This document shows positions 36,501-46,644 of a stretch of DNA of 64,000 nucleotides, piece by piece. Numbering within the stretch: position 1 is the stretch's first letter; each line of letters opens with the position of its first letter. The position numbers and the translations under genes were made by a program. The DNA comes from JAAYQU01 sp037441445. GTDB lineage: Bacteria; Bacteroidota; Bacteroidia; Bacteroidales; Salinivirgaceae. The notes below the pieces were generated by a model. That model saw nothing but the letters and a program-made list of their open reading frames with translations. It searched no databases and had not been told where the DNA came from. The stretch lies in NCBI GenBank assembly GCA_037441445.1, contig JBBISE010000010.1, positions 1 to 64,000 on the forward strand, in the 5' to 3' direction.

Positions 36501-39057
36501 TTATCGGAAACTGATGGAACCCGCAAATTTAAATGCCAGATTTTCCTTTTCATTGGGAAATCGATATTCTCCATAGCGATAAAAAACTCCGACACCTAAA
36601 CCAATATAATAATACTGATAGTCAAACCGTATAATATCATTAATAGCCAATCCACTTTCGAGAAAAAACTTATCCATTGTCGAGAATTCAATCCGGTGGT
36701 TTTGAGGTTTTGAGAGTTCGCCATATCCCACATTTTGATATACTGTGAACTTTGGTTTTGTAAATGGCTCGTTAATAAAACGATTCCCGAAATTGTGCGA
36801 ATAAAAGAGATTGACATACCTGTCGGACAGAAATTCGTAAGGCTTCATGGTTTGAAAATGGTTCTGGACTATGAGTCGAAACGATGGGTCAAAGGAACCA
36901 AATCCGGTAAATAATTGATTATAGGGAAGGTCGCGATCAACAATACCGCCCGTAACCCTGATTAAGGAGTGATCAATACGGCCCTTGTACAGCGACACGG
37001 AAAATGCAGCTTTTATCTTGTTATATACCAGGCTTGTATCGCTAAACAAACGTTATCCTTGTTTGTATTTAACATCAATTATAGGATTTCCCGGATTCAT
37101 GACAAACCTCTTCCCAAACAATGTAAAGGTTTGTTCTCCCGGAGCATACCGGAAACTCAGGATTAGTTCATCGGCGCGAAATTTGCCTGCTGTGCTGTCA
37201 ATGTAGAAATACGCATATTTGGGCTCCCAAATGCCCGCCGAAACTGTTGCCGAAACAACCAGAGAAGACAAGGGCCGATCACTGATTTCCCCTGTAATTT
37301 CCTGAATCCTGTCGTAGCGGTAACCGAAAAAAATTGCGGGTCATTTGTCCCGGGAAAAAAAGATTTACGTCGTCCACATTGTCACGCCCCACTTCTTTGT
37401 AAGAATTGTTAAATTTAAATTTCAACTTAAAGTCCCTATCTTTTAGCATGTTGAATGTGATTCTGCCGCCGTACTTTTCCTTCTCGTCTTTAACACCGTA
37501 ACCATAATAACCTCCCAAATAAAACCAACGGGAAACTTTGTCATTTGTTGAAAGTGCCAATCCCAGTCTGGCTCCCTCGAATTTATTGAAGCGAACCATA
37601 TCAAACACTTCGAGGTCGAATATGGATATAGGCAAACTACCAAAGGCAAAGGAGGTTGCAATTGTCATCATTTTCTCAAGATGAATCGCTTTTGAAACAC
37701 TATCAATAACCCTGTAGGTCTCTTTCTCTCGCAATGTAAGAGGTGTTGGCCTGATTTTTTCCAGAATCTGGCCACTTCGGGATCCAGCCATGGGGTTAAC
37801 AGTAAGTGCATCCATGGGGGTACGAGACTTTGGGCGTGTTTTTCCATCGGCTACTATCGTGTTAACTGGCACTGAAACCGACGGATGTTTCTGAGTGTAC
37901 TCCAAATCGTATCTTCCAAACGAAACGCTGTCGATGGTTGATGTCAAATTTATGACAAGTAACGCTTTTGTTTTATCGTTCAATTTTTTTTATTTGACCG
38001 ATTTCTCGGCTTTGAGCCCCGAGGGAACCCAACGTTCGCGCACTTGTACATGTTCCTGAACTATCCGAAAATTCATAAGTACAGGCTGAACCGGCTCAAC
38101 TACCATTGTTTTTAAGGCATAGCTGTCTGAGCTTATAAAAGAGCTACCTTTCAACCCATTAAAGAGTTTTCCTTTTTGTGGGGCAGAGCGAATCTGGAAG
38201 AGTGTATCGGACGTACCAATTAAGGTGTTCTCGAGCTGAAAATCGTACAATTTCAAACAATTATCGGCAAACGGGCTGATAAATGTAAATTGTGTTTTAT
38301 CAGGTACTCCTGAAAGATCAACAAACCTGATATCGTTTTTGTAAAAGGAAACGGAACTGAGAATCAACGATGCAAAAATCTGGGCAATTTCGGGCTTTTC
38401 AAAACCCTAAATTTTATAGGCATCCATTGTTCGGTTTACCTTTATCCTGGTTTTATTTTCTAGAATGACGTATTCCATCAAGAGAGCGGCCATATCCCTG
38501 AAATCACCGCCATCTTTCTTTTTGAAAAAACGGGCGCTATCTTCGGCTGTTGCTTCGGCAAACAGTTTTACATCTAACAGAGCCTATATGTAATTTTAAA
38601 ACGAATATGAGTCGTACTTTTCGTGGTCGTTGATGGCTTTGTTTTTCAATACGTTTTGGACAACAGGAATGGCCGGATTATACCGGGCACTAACAACCAC
38701 TTCTTTGAGCGTAATAATACTTCGGGGAAGTTCAATGATAACAATTTGATTTTCAGTAAACTTATCCTTCTCAACCCTAATCTTTTCATAACCAACACAC
38801 GAAACTTCAATAAATTCGACCTCGGCCAATGAAATTTCAAACCAATTGTTCACATCGGAAACTGTACCTTTTTGAACCGTTGCCGAGTTGTAAACCACTG
38901 TGGCAAAAGCAATGGGAATTTTGGTTTCTTTTTCAATTACGCGTCCTTTGATCAGGTTTTGTGAATAGATGAGTTGTGGAATTAAAAGACTAATTATGAG
39001 AGAAATAAACAAATTTTTAGCGCATCTTTTCATACATATTTGCCGTTTTTGGTTCAA
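36501..39057 (-). pseudogene. Broken DUF5686/carboxypeptidase-regulatory-like outer-membrane protein
   Basis: A full-length (about 840-codon) gene on the minus strand, probably starting at the ATG at 39033 with a signal peptide, then a CarboxypepD_reg-like domain (IKGRVIEKETKIPIAFATVV) and a DUF5686 region ending in FKFAGSISFR. It is interrupted by TAA 38596-38598, TAG 38584-38586, TAG 38407-38409, TAA 37990-37992 and TAA 37053-37055, plus a frame change in an A7 run (37327-37333). Homology is continuous on both sides of each break, for example SGLKAEKSVK then KKLNDKTKALL. Intact relatives are predicted outer-membrane beta-barrels of unknown function. Five stops make assembly error alone unlikely. 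Confidence 0.85.
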
Positions 39058-39291
39058 TTTTCAGTGCAAAGAAAAATAAAAAACGGTGTTGAGAAACGTT
39101 TGGCGTGAAAAAGGTTTGTAAATGAGGTTTCGTGGGTTTCTTCTTCGTTATTTTCACCACGTAAACACGAAGGCTTACGAAGAATCTGCGGAAATTCGGT
39201 TAGTCATACTTCCACTCCGCTCAGCATGACCTTTCTTCCCACTTCCCGTTTCGGACTTTCGACATTTTCAAATTAATTCATTTTCAAATTT
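39058..39291. other. Intergenic region with TTTTCAAATT repeats
   Basis: No gene. Near the rluD-like stop, the decamer-like motif TTTTCAAATT(N) recurs at about 39266, 39283 and, inside the coding end, 39306, giving a low-complexity 3' flank. An imperfect inverted sequence CACGTAAACACGAAGGC lies around 39158. Confidence 0.4.
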
Positions 39292-40332
39292 TCAATTTGA
39301 TTCCTTTTCAAATTCCCCTTCCCTGTTCGATACATATCCACGCCACTTCTCAACCAGCAACCTGAAATCATCGGGCCAGTCTGAGTCGAAATCCATGGAC
39401 TCTCCAGTGACAGGATGCTCGAAACCCAACGTCTTGGCGTGCAGTGCCTGACGGGGACAAATGTCAAAACAGTTTTGGATAAATTGCTTGTACTTAGTGA
39501 AGGTTGTGCCCTTTAATATTTTGTCGCCTCCATATTCGGAATCATTAAACAGCGGATGTTTAATATATTGCATGTGAACCCTTATTTGGTGGGTTCGTCC
39601 GGTTTCCAGTCGGCATTCAACCAGCGAAACATATCCAAGGTTTTCCAACACCGAGTAGTGGGTTACGGCATGTTTCCCAATATCGTCATCGGCGTAAACA
39701 TACATTACCTTTCGGTCGCGGGGATTGCGGCCAACATTGCCTGTAATAGTTCCGTGAGGTTCGGGGAATGTGCCCCAAACCATGGCATTGTAGGTGCGGC
39801 GAGTTGTATGGTCAGCAAATTGTTTCGACAGGGCTATTTTAGCTTGTTCGGTTTTGGCAATTAACAGTAATCCCGAAGTGTCTTTGTCGATTCGGTGCAC
39901 CAAACCCGGTCGCGGATCGTTGCCCCTGAAAATGTCTATGTCTTTAAGGTAATAGGCCAGCGCGTTTATTAATGTGCCTGAGTAGTGTCCGTAGCTGGGG
40001 TGAACCACCATGCCAGCCGGTTTATTTACAACCAGCAGGTAATCATCTTCGAAGGCAATGTTGAGTGGAATATTTTCCGGAATTATTTCAATTTCACGCG
40101 GAGGATAATCCATCATTATCTGGATAACGTCGCCCGGCTTGACTTTATAGTTCGATTTTACAGGTTGCTCGTTTACCAGAATATTTCCGGCATCGGCGGC
40201 TGATTGAATTTTAGTGCGGCTTGCATTGGTAATGCGGTCATCAAGGTATTTGTCAATACGCATCAAACCTTGTCCCGGATCGACCACAAACCTAAAGTGC
40301 TCGAACAACTCCTGGAAATCTTCTTGTATCAT
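39292..40332 (-). CDS. RluD-family 23S rRNA pseudouridine synthase
   Basis: 346 residues: an N-terminal S4 RNA-binding domain (RIDKYLDDRITNASRTKIQ) and an RluA/RluD catalytic domain with the active-site Asp in LVHRIDKDTSGLLLIAKT, plus ECRLETGRTHQIRVH. It isomerises uridines in 23S rRNA; the exact sites cannot be assigned, so no symbol is given. Ten bp after the upstream T9SS protein gene, and with the PASTA gene beyond it, probably one transcript. Confidence 0.92.
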   Translation of the reverse strand: MIQEDFQELFEHFRFVVDPGQGLMRIDKYLDDRITNASRTKIQSAADAGNILVNEQPVKSNYKVKPGDVIQIMMDYPPREIEIIPENIPLNIAFEDDYLLVVNKPAGMVVHPSYGHYSGTLINALAYYLKDIDIFRGNDPRPGLVHRIDKDTSGLLLIAKTEQAKIALSKQFADHTTRRTYNAMVWGTFPEPHGTITGNVGRNPRDRKVMYVYADDDIGKHAVTHYSVLENLGYVSLVECRLETGRTHQIRVHMQYIKHPLFNDSEYGGDKILKGTTFTKYKQFIQNCFDICPRQALHAKTLGFEHPVTGESMDFDSDWPDDFRLLVEKWRGYVSNREGEFEKESN

Positions 40333-40341
40333 TTATTCGTT

Positions 40342-42174
40342 TTATCTCTGAATGACGATTTTCTGGTAGTGTTTCTCCCTTCCTTCGATGAAGGATGCTA
40401 TATAGATTCCGTTTCCGAACGACAGCACATTAATTTCCTGTGGTCTTGTGGCTTGAAAGACTGTTCGTCCCGATAAATCGGTAATGGTCACTAACCAAGG
40501 CCTTCGCAGATCAGGATAGGTCAAAGTGACAGCATGGCTGGCGGGAACCGGGAATATCAAAGGCTTTTCAGTATCGGTGACGGGATTTTCCATTCCGCTG
40601 ATTTGCTGGTGCGCTATGATTGGCCTTATCATGATAGCATAGTTAAACGACGATGCTTCCCACTGCTGACCACGGTTGTAGAAGTTCTTCTGCGATGTGG
40701 GCGTGTTCAGGTCAATCCCGACACTCATTATCCTTTCGGTGGTCTTTCTCCACCCGACAAAAAAGTGGTCGTTAACTACTATAGCCGAGTCAAACATTAA
40801 TTTCTGAAAGCGGTTTTCGTTGTTAAAAGATGGGGTAAACCCCGATTTAACATAAATCAGTTGCCCCGGAATCCCACCATCGTTGGCCCAAACACACAGA
40901 TCGAAATAATTGGTATTGAAGGCAGTGTCACGTGTGGTGTTAAAGTACATGTAAACCCCCCTAAGGGAATCCTTTTGTTTTGTTTCGTATTTAATTGCCA
41001 CCATGTTTCCCGCTTGGTTCAGGTCGTATCCGTTCTCGGCTGTTCCGTCATCATAGGCGTAATAGTTTGAGAAACGGTGCAATCGGCTGGCCACGTTGTT
41101 TGTTTTTGGATAAATTGATGATGCAATAATTTTAGTTTCTACCAGATAATCAACCGAGTCAGTACCCACAAATGGGAACAGGTTTCTGGTAACCGGCTCA
41201 GAGTACTCTGTATTTTCAAAGGCGGCGTAATTATTGGCTCCAATTAGGGTGCTGTCAGCATAGCTGCTACCGGGACGACTTATCTTGTAATAAGAGGTAA
41301 TGTTTTGATTGCTAACGTTGTCGTGATTGGCAAAGTAGAAGTCTATATTTCCCCTTTCGCTGGTTTCAACCAACTTAAAATGTCGCCAAGGCATGGCTGC
41401 GTATTGGCGTAAAACCGAATTTGGCGGGCGTGTAAAGGCTACGTCTTTGACCACCGTGTCGTTGTGGTGGCGGTTTTTGTTCATGCGAATATAATCCAGA
41501 TTCCAAAAATCACAGTTAGTCGGTATAACTCCACCTCCGCTTGGGCTTATAATATTTCGAAACCTGAACCTGAACTGACCATGTAAAAACTTGTCCTCTT
41601 TTATTGGCAACAAGACCTGACGCCACTCCACATCACTAATGTTTCCATTTACAGCCCACACGTTTTCCCAGCCTGTACCATTGTGAAAATCGACTATAAG
41701 ACTGTCCCCGTTACCCGGTTTTAGCCCCAACCCACCACATTGGTAGAAAAAGCTAAGATACACTGAGTCGGAAGGAAGAATGGTTTCCAGGTTAATATAT
41801 TGTGACGTAAGAGAATCACCTGGCCTGTGGATTTCCCCAAAGCCGAGTGGATAAAGTTCGCCATTGGAATCGGCACCATCGAGTGTGGCCATGCCAATGC
41901 TTATGCTATACAGGGACATATGTTGGTTGATGTAGGCTGTTGAATCGCTCCACCGTAATAAGTCAGGGAAACCGGTGTAAGTGGAAAAATCTTCGAGAAA
42001 GGGCAAATCAAGGGGTGTTTTGACAGTTTGCTTTTCCATAGTCCTTGGCAGCGCCTGCACGGTTTGGTTGCCAAAAGTGCCTGTAAGCTTCTCCTGTGCA
42101 TTCGAGGATAGGAAAATACTAAGCATTATGTAAAAACAAAAATGTTTCTTGTTATAGGACTTGAGGTTATTCAT
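40342..42174 (-). CDS. Secreted T9SS-sorted protein of unknown function
   Basis: About 610 residues from the ATG at 42174, which gives a plausible signal peptide (ending LSIFLSSNAQ); an ATG at 42225 adds a charged extension. The middle contains beta-rich carbohydrate-binding-like modules (DSVYLSFFYQCGGLG, WNLDYIRMN) but no catalytic motif I can name. The C-terminal 75 residues are a type A sorting domain (IFPVPASHAVTLTY, then GNGIYIASFIEG). It is therefore exported to the surface; function unknown. Confidence 0.82.
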   Translation of the reverse strand: MNNLKSYNKKHFCFYIMLSIFLSSNAQEKLTGTFGNQTVQALPRTMEKQTVKTPLDLPFLEDFSTYTGFPDLLRWSDSTAYINQHMSLYSISIGMATLDGADSNGELYPLGFGEIHRPGDSLTSQYINLETILPSDSVYLSFFYQCGGLGLKPGNGDSLIVDFHNGTGWENVWAVNGNISDVEWRQVLLPIKEDKFLHGQFRFRFRNIISPSGGGVIPTNCDFWNLDYIRMNKNRHHNDTVVKDVAFTRPPNSVLRQYAAMPWRHFKLVETSERGNIDFYFANHDNVSNQNITSYYKISRPGSSYADSTLIGANNYAAFENTEYSEPVTRNLFPFVGTDSVDYLVETKIIASSIYPKTNNVASRLHRFSNYYAYDDGTAENGYDLNQAGNMVAIKYETKQKDSLRGVYMYFNTTRDTAFNTNYFDLCVWANDGGIPGQLIYVKSGFTPSFNNENRFQKLMFDSAIVVNDHFFVGWRKTTERIMSVGIDLNTPTSQKNFYNRGQQWEASSFNYAIMIRPIIAHQQISGMENPVTDTEKPLIFPVPASHAVTLTYPDLRRPWLVTITDLSGRTVFQATRPQEINVLSFGNGIYIASFIEGREKHYQKIVIQR

Positions 42175-42255
42175 TTCTTTATGCTTTAATTTTAGGGTTG
42201 AACGGTGCAACTTTATGTCAACCACTGAAACGTATTGTACTTTAAATAATTGTAC

Positions 42256-43044
42256 TTACTCGGTAGGAATATATTGTTCGGGATTAACGGTTAGCCAGAG
42301 GTCAACATACGTTCCAAGACGAACAGTTCTTCCGCTTAGAGGTGCTTGTTTATAAACCCTTGAATTGAGGGTATCGGCGTATGTTTTGACAGAAACATCG
42401 TAGCTGACGGCGCCAATATTTATGTATTCGTTGTTTAGGGCCTCAAAAGCCTCTTCTAAGGACATTCCCACCACTTCAGTCACCAGGGTTGATTGACCAC
42501 TAACACCTTGACCCAAGAGCAAATCAACAGGTTCTCCCCGAGCAATTAGCCTTCCGGGTTCTATGTCTTGCCCATTGTATTGTTGCCCAAGAACGTAGTT
42601 ACGCATGGGATCGGGACGGTAAACTAATTTTCCCATTTTCAGTCCATTACTTTCCAACGTTACTTTTGCCTGTCGGTAAGAAACGCCCATGACATTGGGC
42701 ATAGGAACACGTGGCACCGAAAACGCGTTGATGGTTACAAAAACCCTTCTTCCTTTTTTCACCCGTTCATCGGATCGGGGGACATGCGAAACAATTGTTC
42801 CTTTTTGCCGGCCACCCACAAAGGTGGAATCGGAAATCTGGAGAACCAGCCCATGTTTTTTTGCTACTTGCTGAGCTTCCGATATCGTCAGACCGGTAAG
42901 ATCTGGAACTAATTGTGAACGTCCATGACGAGTAAAGAGTTTCAGCGAAAAAAACACAAGCCATAAAAACACAAAGGCACTGGCAATGGCTATTACAACG
43001 TGTTTCCAAAACAGTTTTTGTTTCAGGAATGAGAATGCACCCAT
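42256..43044 (-). CDS. Membrane-anchored PASTA-domain protein
   Basis: 262 residues: a short cytoplasmic start, one transmembrane helix (about 15-35), then three PASTA repeats of about 70 residues (VPDLTGLTISEAQQVAKKHG; PNVMGVSYRQAKVTLES; VTEVVGMSLEEAFEAL). PASTA domains bind peptidoglycan or muropeptides in Gram-positive kinases and PBPs. Here there is neither kinase nor transpeptidase, so it may be a periplasmic wall-sensing or scaffold protein. Genes for a T9SS client and an RluD-type enzyme follow. Confidence 0.88.
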   Translation of the reverse strand: MGAFSFLKQKLFWKHVVIAIASAFVFLWLVFFSLKLFTRHGRSQLVPDLTGLTISEAQQVAKKHGLVLQISDSTFVGGRQKGTIVSHVPRSDERVKKGRRVFVTINAFSVPRVPMPNVMGVSYRQAKVTLESNGLKMGKLVYRPDPMRNYVLGQQYNGQDIEPGRLIARGEPVDLLLGQGVSGQSTLVTEVVGMSLEEAFEALNNEYINIGAVSYDVSVKTYADTLNSRVYKQAPLSGRTVRLGTYVDLWLTVNPEQYIPTE

Positions 43045-43082
43045 GGTTTACAGTTTAAATAAATTCAACTGCAAAGGTAGTA

Positions 43083-43532
43083 TTATTCGGGAAATATGCT
43101 GTTTCCTGAAGGGGCGAATTCTTGTTTTACCACGGGTTGAATGTCTTTTACTTCGTAAGGGACACAACTATTGGAAACAGTATCACACGTCAAATGGTAT
43201 TTTCTTCCCAAGGTATTCCAGTATTCGGTGTCCACATATCGATAATAAAAGGGCTCTAAATGCGATCTTACACTATTGAAAATTCCGTTCCCTTTCCCGT
43301 AAGTCGAATGACAGCCATTAAGAGTGGGTTGTGGTGTGGTGTCCCAACATATTCCGCGCGCAAGGATTTGATTCTCGTCAGGTAAAAACACACGCCCGCC
43401 ACCATGTGCCATTGTGGTTGTAACGCTCGTAATGTTGTATGTTTCAAGTTGAACAGGTTCCTCTTCCTCCTTCTTACATTGAAAAAGAAAAATCAACAAG
43501 AACCCGGTTAATAACTTTGTTTTAATAAACAC
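43083..43532 (-). CDS. Small lipoprotein, Fn3-like
   Basis: 149 residues from a GTG at 43532, chosen because it begins a normal lipoprotein signal (FIKTKLLTGFLLIFLFQC) and sits downstream of a good promoter; the TTG at 43559 lies within the promoter. Lipobox Cys is followed by KKEEEE. The stretch ITSVTTTMAHGGGRVF to ARGICWDTTPQPTL resembles the Fn3-like repeats of Bacteroidota surface lipoproteins. Function unknown. Confidence 0.72.
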   Translation of the reverse strand: MFIKTKLLTGFLLIFLFQCKKEEEEPVQLETYNITSVTTTMAHGGGRVFLPDENQILARGICWDTTPQPTLNGCHSTYGKGNGIFNSVRSHLEPFYYRYVDTEYWNTLGRKYHLTCDTVSNSCVPYEVKDIQPVVKQEFAPSGNSIFPE

Positions 43533-43548
43533 AATAACAATTTTTCCG

Positions 43549-43579
43549 CAAACATACAAAATTGTTATGCGCTTTACAA
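43549..43579 (-). promoter_or_regulatory. Promoter of the small lipoprotein gene
   Basis: On the minus strand, TTG (43579-43577), a 20-bp spacer and TATGTTTG (43556-43549). Confidence 0.6.
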
Positions 43580-43611
43580 TAGACCTGCGAAATATTCATA
43601 GGAAAAATGTG

Positions 43612-43619
43612 TATTTTTG
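43612..43619 (+). promoter_or_regulatory. -7 box for tex
   Basis: TATTTTTG, 25 bp before the GTG start; it excludes the more upstream TTG at 43617 as a start because that codon lies inside the promoter. Confidence 0.6.
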
Positions 43620-43643
43620 TATCCCATCAAAAACTATTGTATT

Positions 43644-45773
43644 GTGAAAAACTATTATCTTGACTTTCTGTGCCGCGCTCTAAACGTCCCGGCAAAAAAC
43701 CTGAATGCAGCCATTTCCCTTCTCGAGGAAGGAAATACCGTGCCTTTTATCAGCCGATACCGGAAAGAACGTACGGGTAACCTCGATGAAATGGTTCTGT
43801 TCGAGGTAGAAACACACCTGAACAAATATAATGAACTCGAAGATCGCAAAGACACCATTCTGCGTTCTATCGAAGAACAGGGTGCATTAACGCCTGAACT
43901 GAAAACAAAAATTGAGAATGAAGTTGAGGCAACCAAACTCGAAGACCTTTACCTTCCTTATAAACCAAAAAAACGCACGAAAGCCCAAATTGCCCGCGAA
44001 AAAGGGTTAGAGCCGCTGGCTCAGATAATTATGCGTCAATCCAACGACGACCCCGAATTTCTCGCCCGTGCCTACATTAACGAAAACGTCCCTTCTATTG
44101 AAGATGCACTGGCTGGTGCACGCGATATTATTGCCGAGACCATAAACGAGGATGCCGGGATACGGAATGTTATGCGCCAGCATTTTGTCAGAAATGCCCA
44201 CATCCGTTCGCAGGTGGTCAAAGGAAAAGAAGAGGAAGCCGCGACGTACCGTGACTATTTTGATTTTACCGAACCTGTAAAAAACTGCAAACCCCACCGC
44301 CTGATGGCCATGATGCGTGCCGAGCGTGATGGATTGCTTCGTGTACACGTGGCTGTGGAGAGCGAAGAAATGGAGGAAATTGTTTCCCGCCGGTTTGTGA
44401 AATCAAAAAATAAGGCCTCAGGACAGGTTCTGATTGCCCTTAAAGATTGTTGCAAAAGGCTGTTGGCTCCATCCATGGAAACCGAAACCCTGAAACACTA
44501 TAAAGAGCTGGCCGATGCCGAAGCAATCAAAGTTTTTGCCTCGAACCTGCGCCAGTTACTTATGATGCCCCCGGCGGGTGAGAAACGTGTTCTGGGAATT
44601 GATCCGGGTTTTCGGACCGGCTGTAAAGTGGTGTGCCTCGACGAACATGGAAACTTATTACACCACGAGGCCATTTATCCTCATCCTCCCAAATCAGAAG
44701 AGATTGCTGCTGCCCGTAAGATTCACACACTCATAGAGGCCTACAATATTGAACTCATTGCCATTGGCAATGGCACCGCAAGCCGCGAAACGGAACGTTT
44801 TATTACCTCTTTAAAATTCAGGAGCGATATTAAAGTGTATGTTGTCGATGAAAGCGGTGCATCCATCTACTCCGCTTCAAAAGTAGCCCACGACGAGTTT
44901 CCTGAATACGACGTAACTGTACGCGGGGCAGTTTCCATAGGCCGCCGACTTTCTGATCCGCTGGCCGAGTTGATTAAAATTGACCCCAAATCCATTGGTG
45001 TTGGGCAATATCAACACGATGTAAACCAAACGAAATTGAAAACCGAGCTCGACCAAGTGGTTGTAAGTTGTGTAAACAAAGTTGGCGTAAATCTCAACAC
45101 CGCTTCGGTACAGCTGCTTTCCTACGTTTCGGGACTTGGACCGTCTATAGCACAGAATATTATACTTTACCGTAAAGAAAACGGCGCATTCCATGAACGA
45201 AAGGAACTGCAAAAAGTTGCCCGTCTGGGAGCCAAAGCGTTTCAGCAATGCGCTGGATTCTTGCGCATTCCCGGGGGAAAAAACCCGCTTGACAACTCAG
45301 CTGTTCACCCCGAAAACTACGACGTGGTGCACAAAATGGCAAAGAAATTAGGCGTATCCGTTTCGGAGCTTATTGGAAATACAGCGTTAGTCAACACAAT
45401 CAATATAAAAGAATTTGTTGACCAGACTTGCGGCGAATATACCCTAAAGGACATCATCGAGGAATTGAAAAAGCCGGGTCGCGATCCCCGTGGAAAAATT
45501 ACCTCGTTCCAGTTCGACGACCGGATTACCTCCATTGACGAACTTTCCGAAGGCATGATTCTTTCGGGAATTGTTACAAACATTACCAACTTTGGGGTTT
45601 TTGTCGATATTGGCATCAAACAAAACGGGCTGGTGCACGTGTCGCAAATTAGCAACACCTACATTACAAACCCAGCCGATTATGTAAAATTGCATCAAAC
45701 GGTCAAAGTGAAAGTCCTTTCTGTTGACCGCAAACGGGAGCGAATACAGCTGACCATGAAAAACGTGGAATAA
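43644..45773 (+). CDS. tex: Tex-family RNA-binding transcription accessory protein
   Basis: About 710 residues. The GTG start at 43644 places the protein right before the conserved N-terminal helices. Domains: Tex N-terminal helix-turn region (SLLEEGNTVPFISRYRKERTG), YqgF/RNase H-like domain (VLGIDPGFRTGCKVVCLDE), helix-hairpin-helix (LSYVSGLGPSIAQNI), and a C-terminal S1 domain (GMILSGIVTNITNFGVFVDI). Tex binds nucleic acid and modulates transcription; its RNase H-like fold is generally regarded as inactive. Single gene with its own promoter. Confidence 0.96.
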   Translation: MKNYYLDFLCRALNVPAKNLNAAISLLEEGNTVPFISRYRKERTGNLDEMVLFEVETHLNKYNELEDRKDTILRSIEEQGALTPELKTKIENEVEATKLEDLYLPYKPKKRTKAQIAREKGLEPLAQIIMRQSNDDPEFLARAYINENVPSIEDALAGARDIIAETINEDAGIRNVMRQHFVRNAHIRSQVVKGKEEEAATYRDYFDFTEPVKNCKPHRLMAMMRAERDGLLRVHVAVESEEMEEIVSRRFVKSKNKASGQVLIALKDCCKRLLAPSMETETLKHYKELADAEAIKVFASNLRQLLMMPPAGEKRVLGIDPGFRTGCKVVCLDEHGNLLHHEAIYPHPPKSEEIAAARKIHTLIEAYNIELIAIGNGTASRETERFITSLKFRSDIKVYVVDESGASIYSASKVAHDEFPEYDVTVRGAVSIGRRLSDPLAELIKIDPKSIGVGQYQHDVNQTKLKTELDQVVVSCVNKVGVNLNTASVQLLSYVSGLGPSIAQNIILYRKENGAFHERKELQKVARLGAKAFQQCAGFLRIPGGKNPLDNSAVHPENYDVVHKMAKKLGVSVSELIGNTALVNTINIKEFVDQTCGEYTLKDIIEELKKPGRDPRGKITSFQFDDRITSIDELSEGMILSGIVTNITNFGVFVDIGIKQNGLVHVSQISNTYITNPADYVKLHQTVKVKVLSVDRKRERIQLTMKNVE

Positions 45774-45861
45774 ACAGGCGGATATAGCGTTGTATTTCAA
45801 CCTTCTAACATCTTGTTTTTAATAATTTCGCTTTTTTTATGGTATAAAATGCCAAAAACTG

Positions 45862-45892
45862 TTTTGAGAAATAAAAAGAATCTTTATCTTTG
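45862..45892 (+). promoter_or_regulatory. Promoter of the tRNA-Ser/tRNA-Pro pair
   Basis: TTTTG at 45862-45866, 18-bp spacer and TATCTTTG at 45885-45892, 11 bp before tRNA-Ser. Confidence 0.75.
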
Positions 45893-45903
45893 CGCTCTCA
45901 TTC

Positions 45904-45991
<88 letters not shown>

Positions 45992-46023
45992 GAAGACGTT
46001 CTGATGAATATGAATTTTTTCTA

Positions 46024-46098
46024 CGGGGTATAGCGCAGTCCGGCTAGCGCACCTGCTTTGGGAGCAGGGGGTCGTAGGTTCGAATCCTGCTACCCCGA
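46024..46098 (+). tRNA. tRNA-Pro (TGG)
   Basis: Acceptor CGGGGTA/TACCCCG, anticodon loop TTTGGGA (TGG), 33 bp after tRNA-Ser. No CCA encoded. Confidence 0.96.
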
Positions 46099-46110
46099 CA
46101 TTGAAAATTA

Positions 46111-46149
46111 ACCACTTACAACGATTTTGTTTGTAGGTGGTTTTTTTTT
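46111..46149 (+). terminator. Terminator after tRNA-Pro
   Basis: Stem CCACTTACAA/TTGTAGGTGG with one G-T pair, loop of about 8 nt, then nine T residues. Confidence 0.88.
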
Positions 46150-46230
46150 CTTACAATTTGATCCCACAGGGTTGAGGTTTCGTAATCTATGGATCAAACT
46201 TTTACAATTAAAAGTATAAAAATTTACTAG

Positions 46231-46238
46231 TATATTTG
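46231..46238 (+). promoter_or_regulatory. -7 box for the GroES-like gene
   Basis: TATATTTG, 25 bp before the ATG; no clear -33 element. Confidence 0.5.
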
Positions 46239-46263
46239 CGAAAATTTACTTTTGTATATTCTT

Positions 46264-46644
46264 ATGGCACAGTTAGAGAAGCATACCATTGACAATATAA
46301 TTATGGTGGGCGACAGGGTTTTAATTAAACCCAAGAGTCCAAAACAACAAACACGTTCTGGATTGTACCTCCCCCCAACCGTGTCGGAAAATGAACTTAT
46401 TCTGTTGGGATACGTTATAAAAGTCGGTCCCGGTTACCCAATCCCAATGCTGTCAGAAACTGAAGAATCGTGGAAACCATCGACCAACGAAGCCAAATAC
46501 ATTCCTCTTCAGCCTCGCGAGGGTGATTTAGCAGTGTATATTGCGAAAAGTGGTTACGAAGTAGAAATAAATACTGAGAAATACGTAATAGTCCCTCACT
46601 CGGCCATATTGATGCTTTGCCGTGACGAAGGCCTGTTTACCTAA
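46264..46644 (+). CDS. GroES-like co-chaperonin domain protein
   Basis: 126 residues from the ATG at 46264, which is preceded by a -7 box. The Cpn10 fold is visible: VGDRVLIKPKSPKQQTRSGL, then VIKVGPGYP, then REGDLAVYIAKSGYEVEIN and VIVPHSAILML. Compared with GroES (about 90-97 residues) there is an insertion of roughly 25-30 residues in the dome region (about 65-90). No groEL is adjacent. Either a divergent co-chaperonin or a protein that has reused the fold; function not assigned. Confidence 0.8.
   Translation: MAQLEKHTIDNIIMVGDRVLIKPKSPKQQTRSGLYLPPTVSENELILLGYVIKVGPGYPIPMLSETEESWKPSTNEAKYIPLQPREGDLAVYIAKSGYEVEINTEKYVIVPHSAILMLCRDEGLFT

Noticed and set aside
36501..39057. Recoding of TAA/TAG as sense codons
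   Set aside because: Other genes in the window (for example mreB with TAG, purH and tex with TAA) end normally at these codons, and the stops come together with frameshifts.
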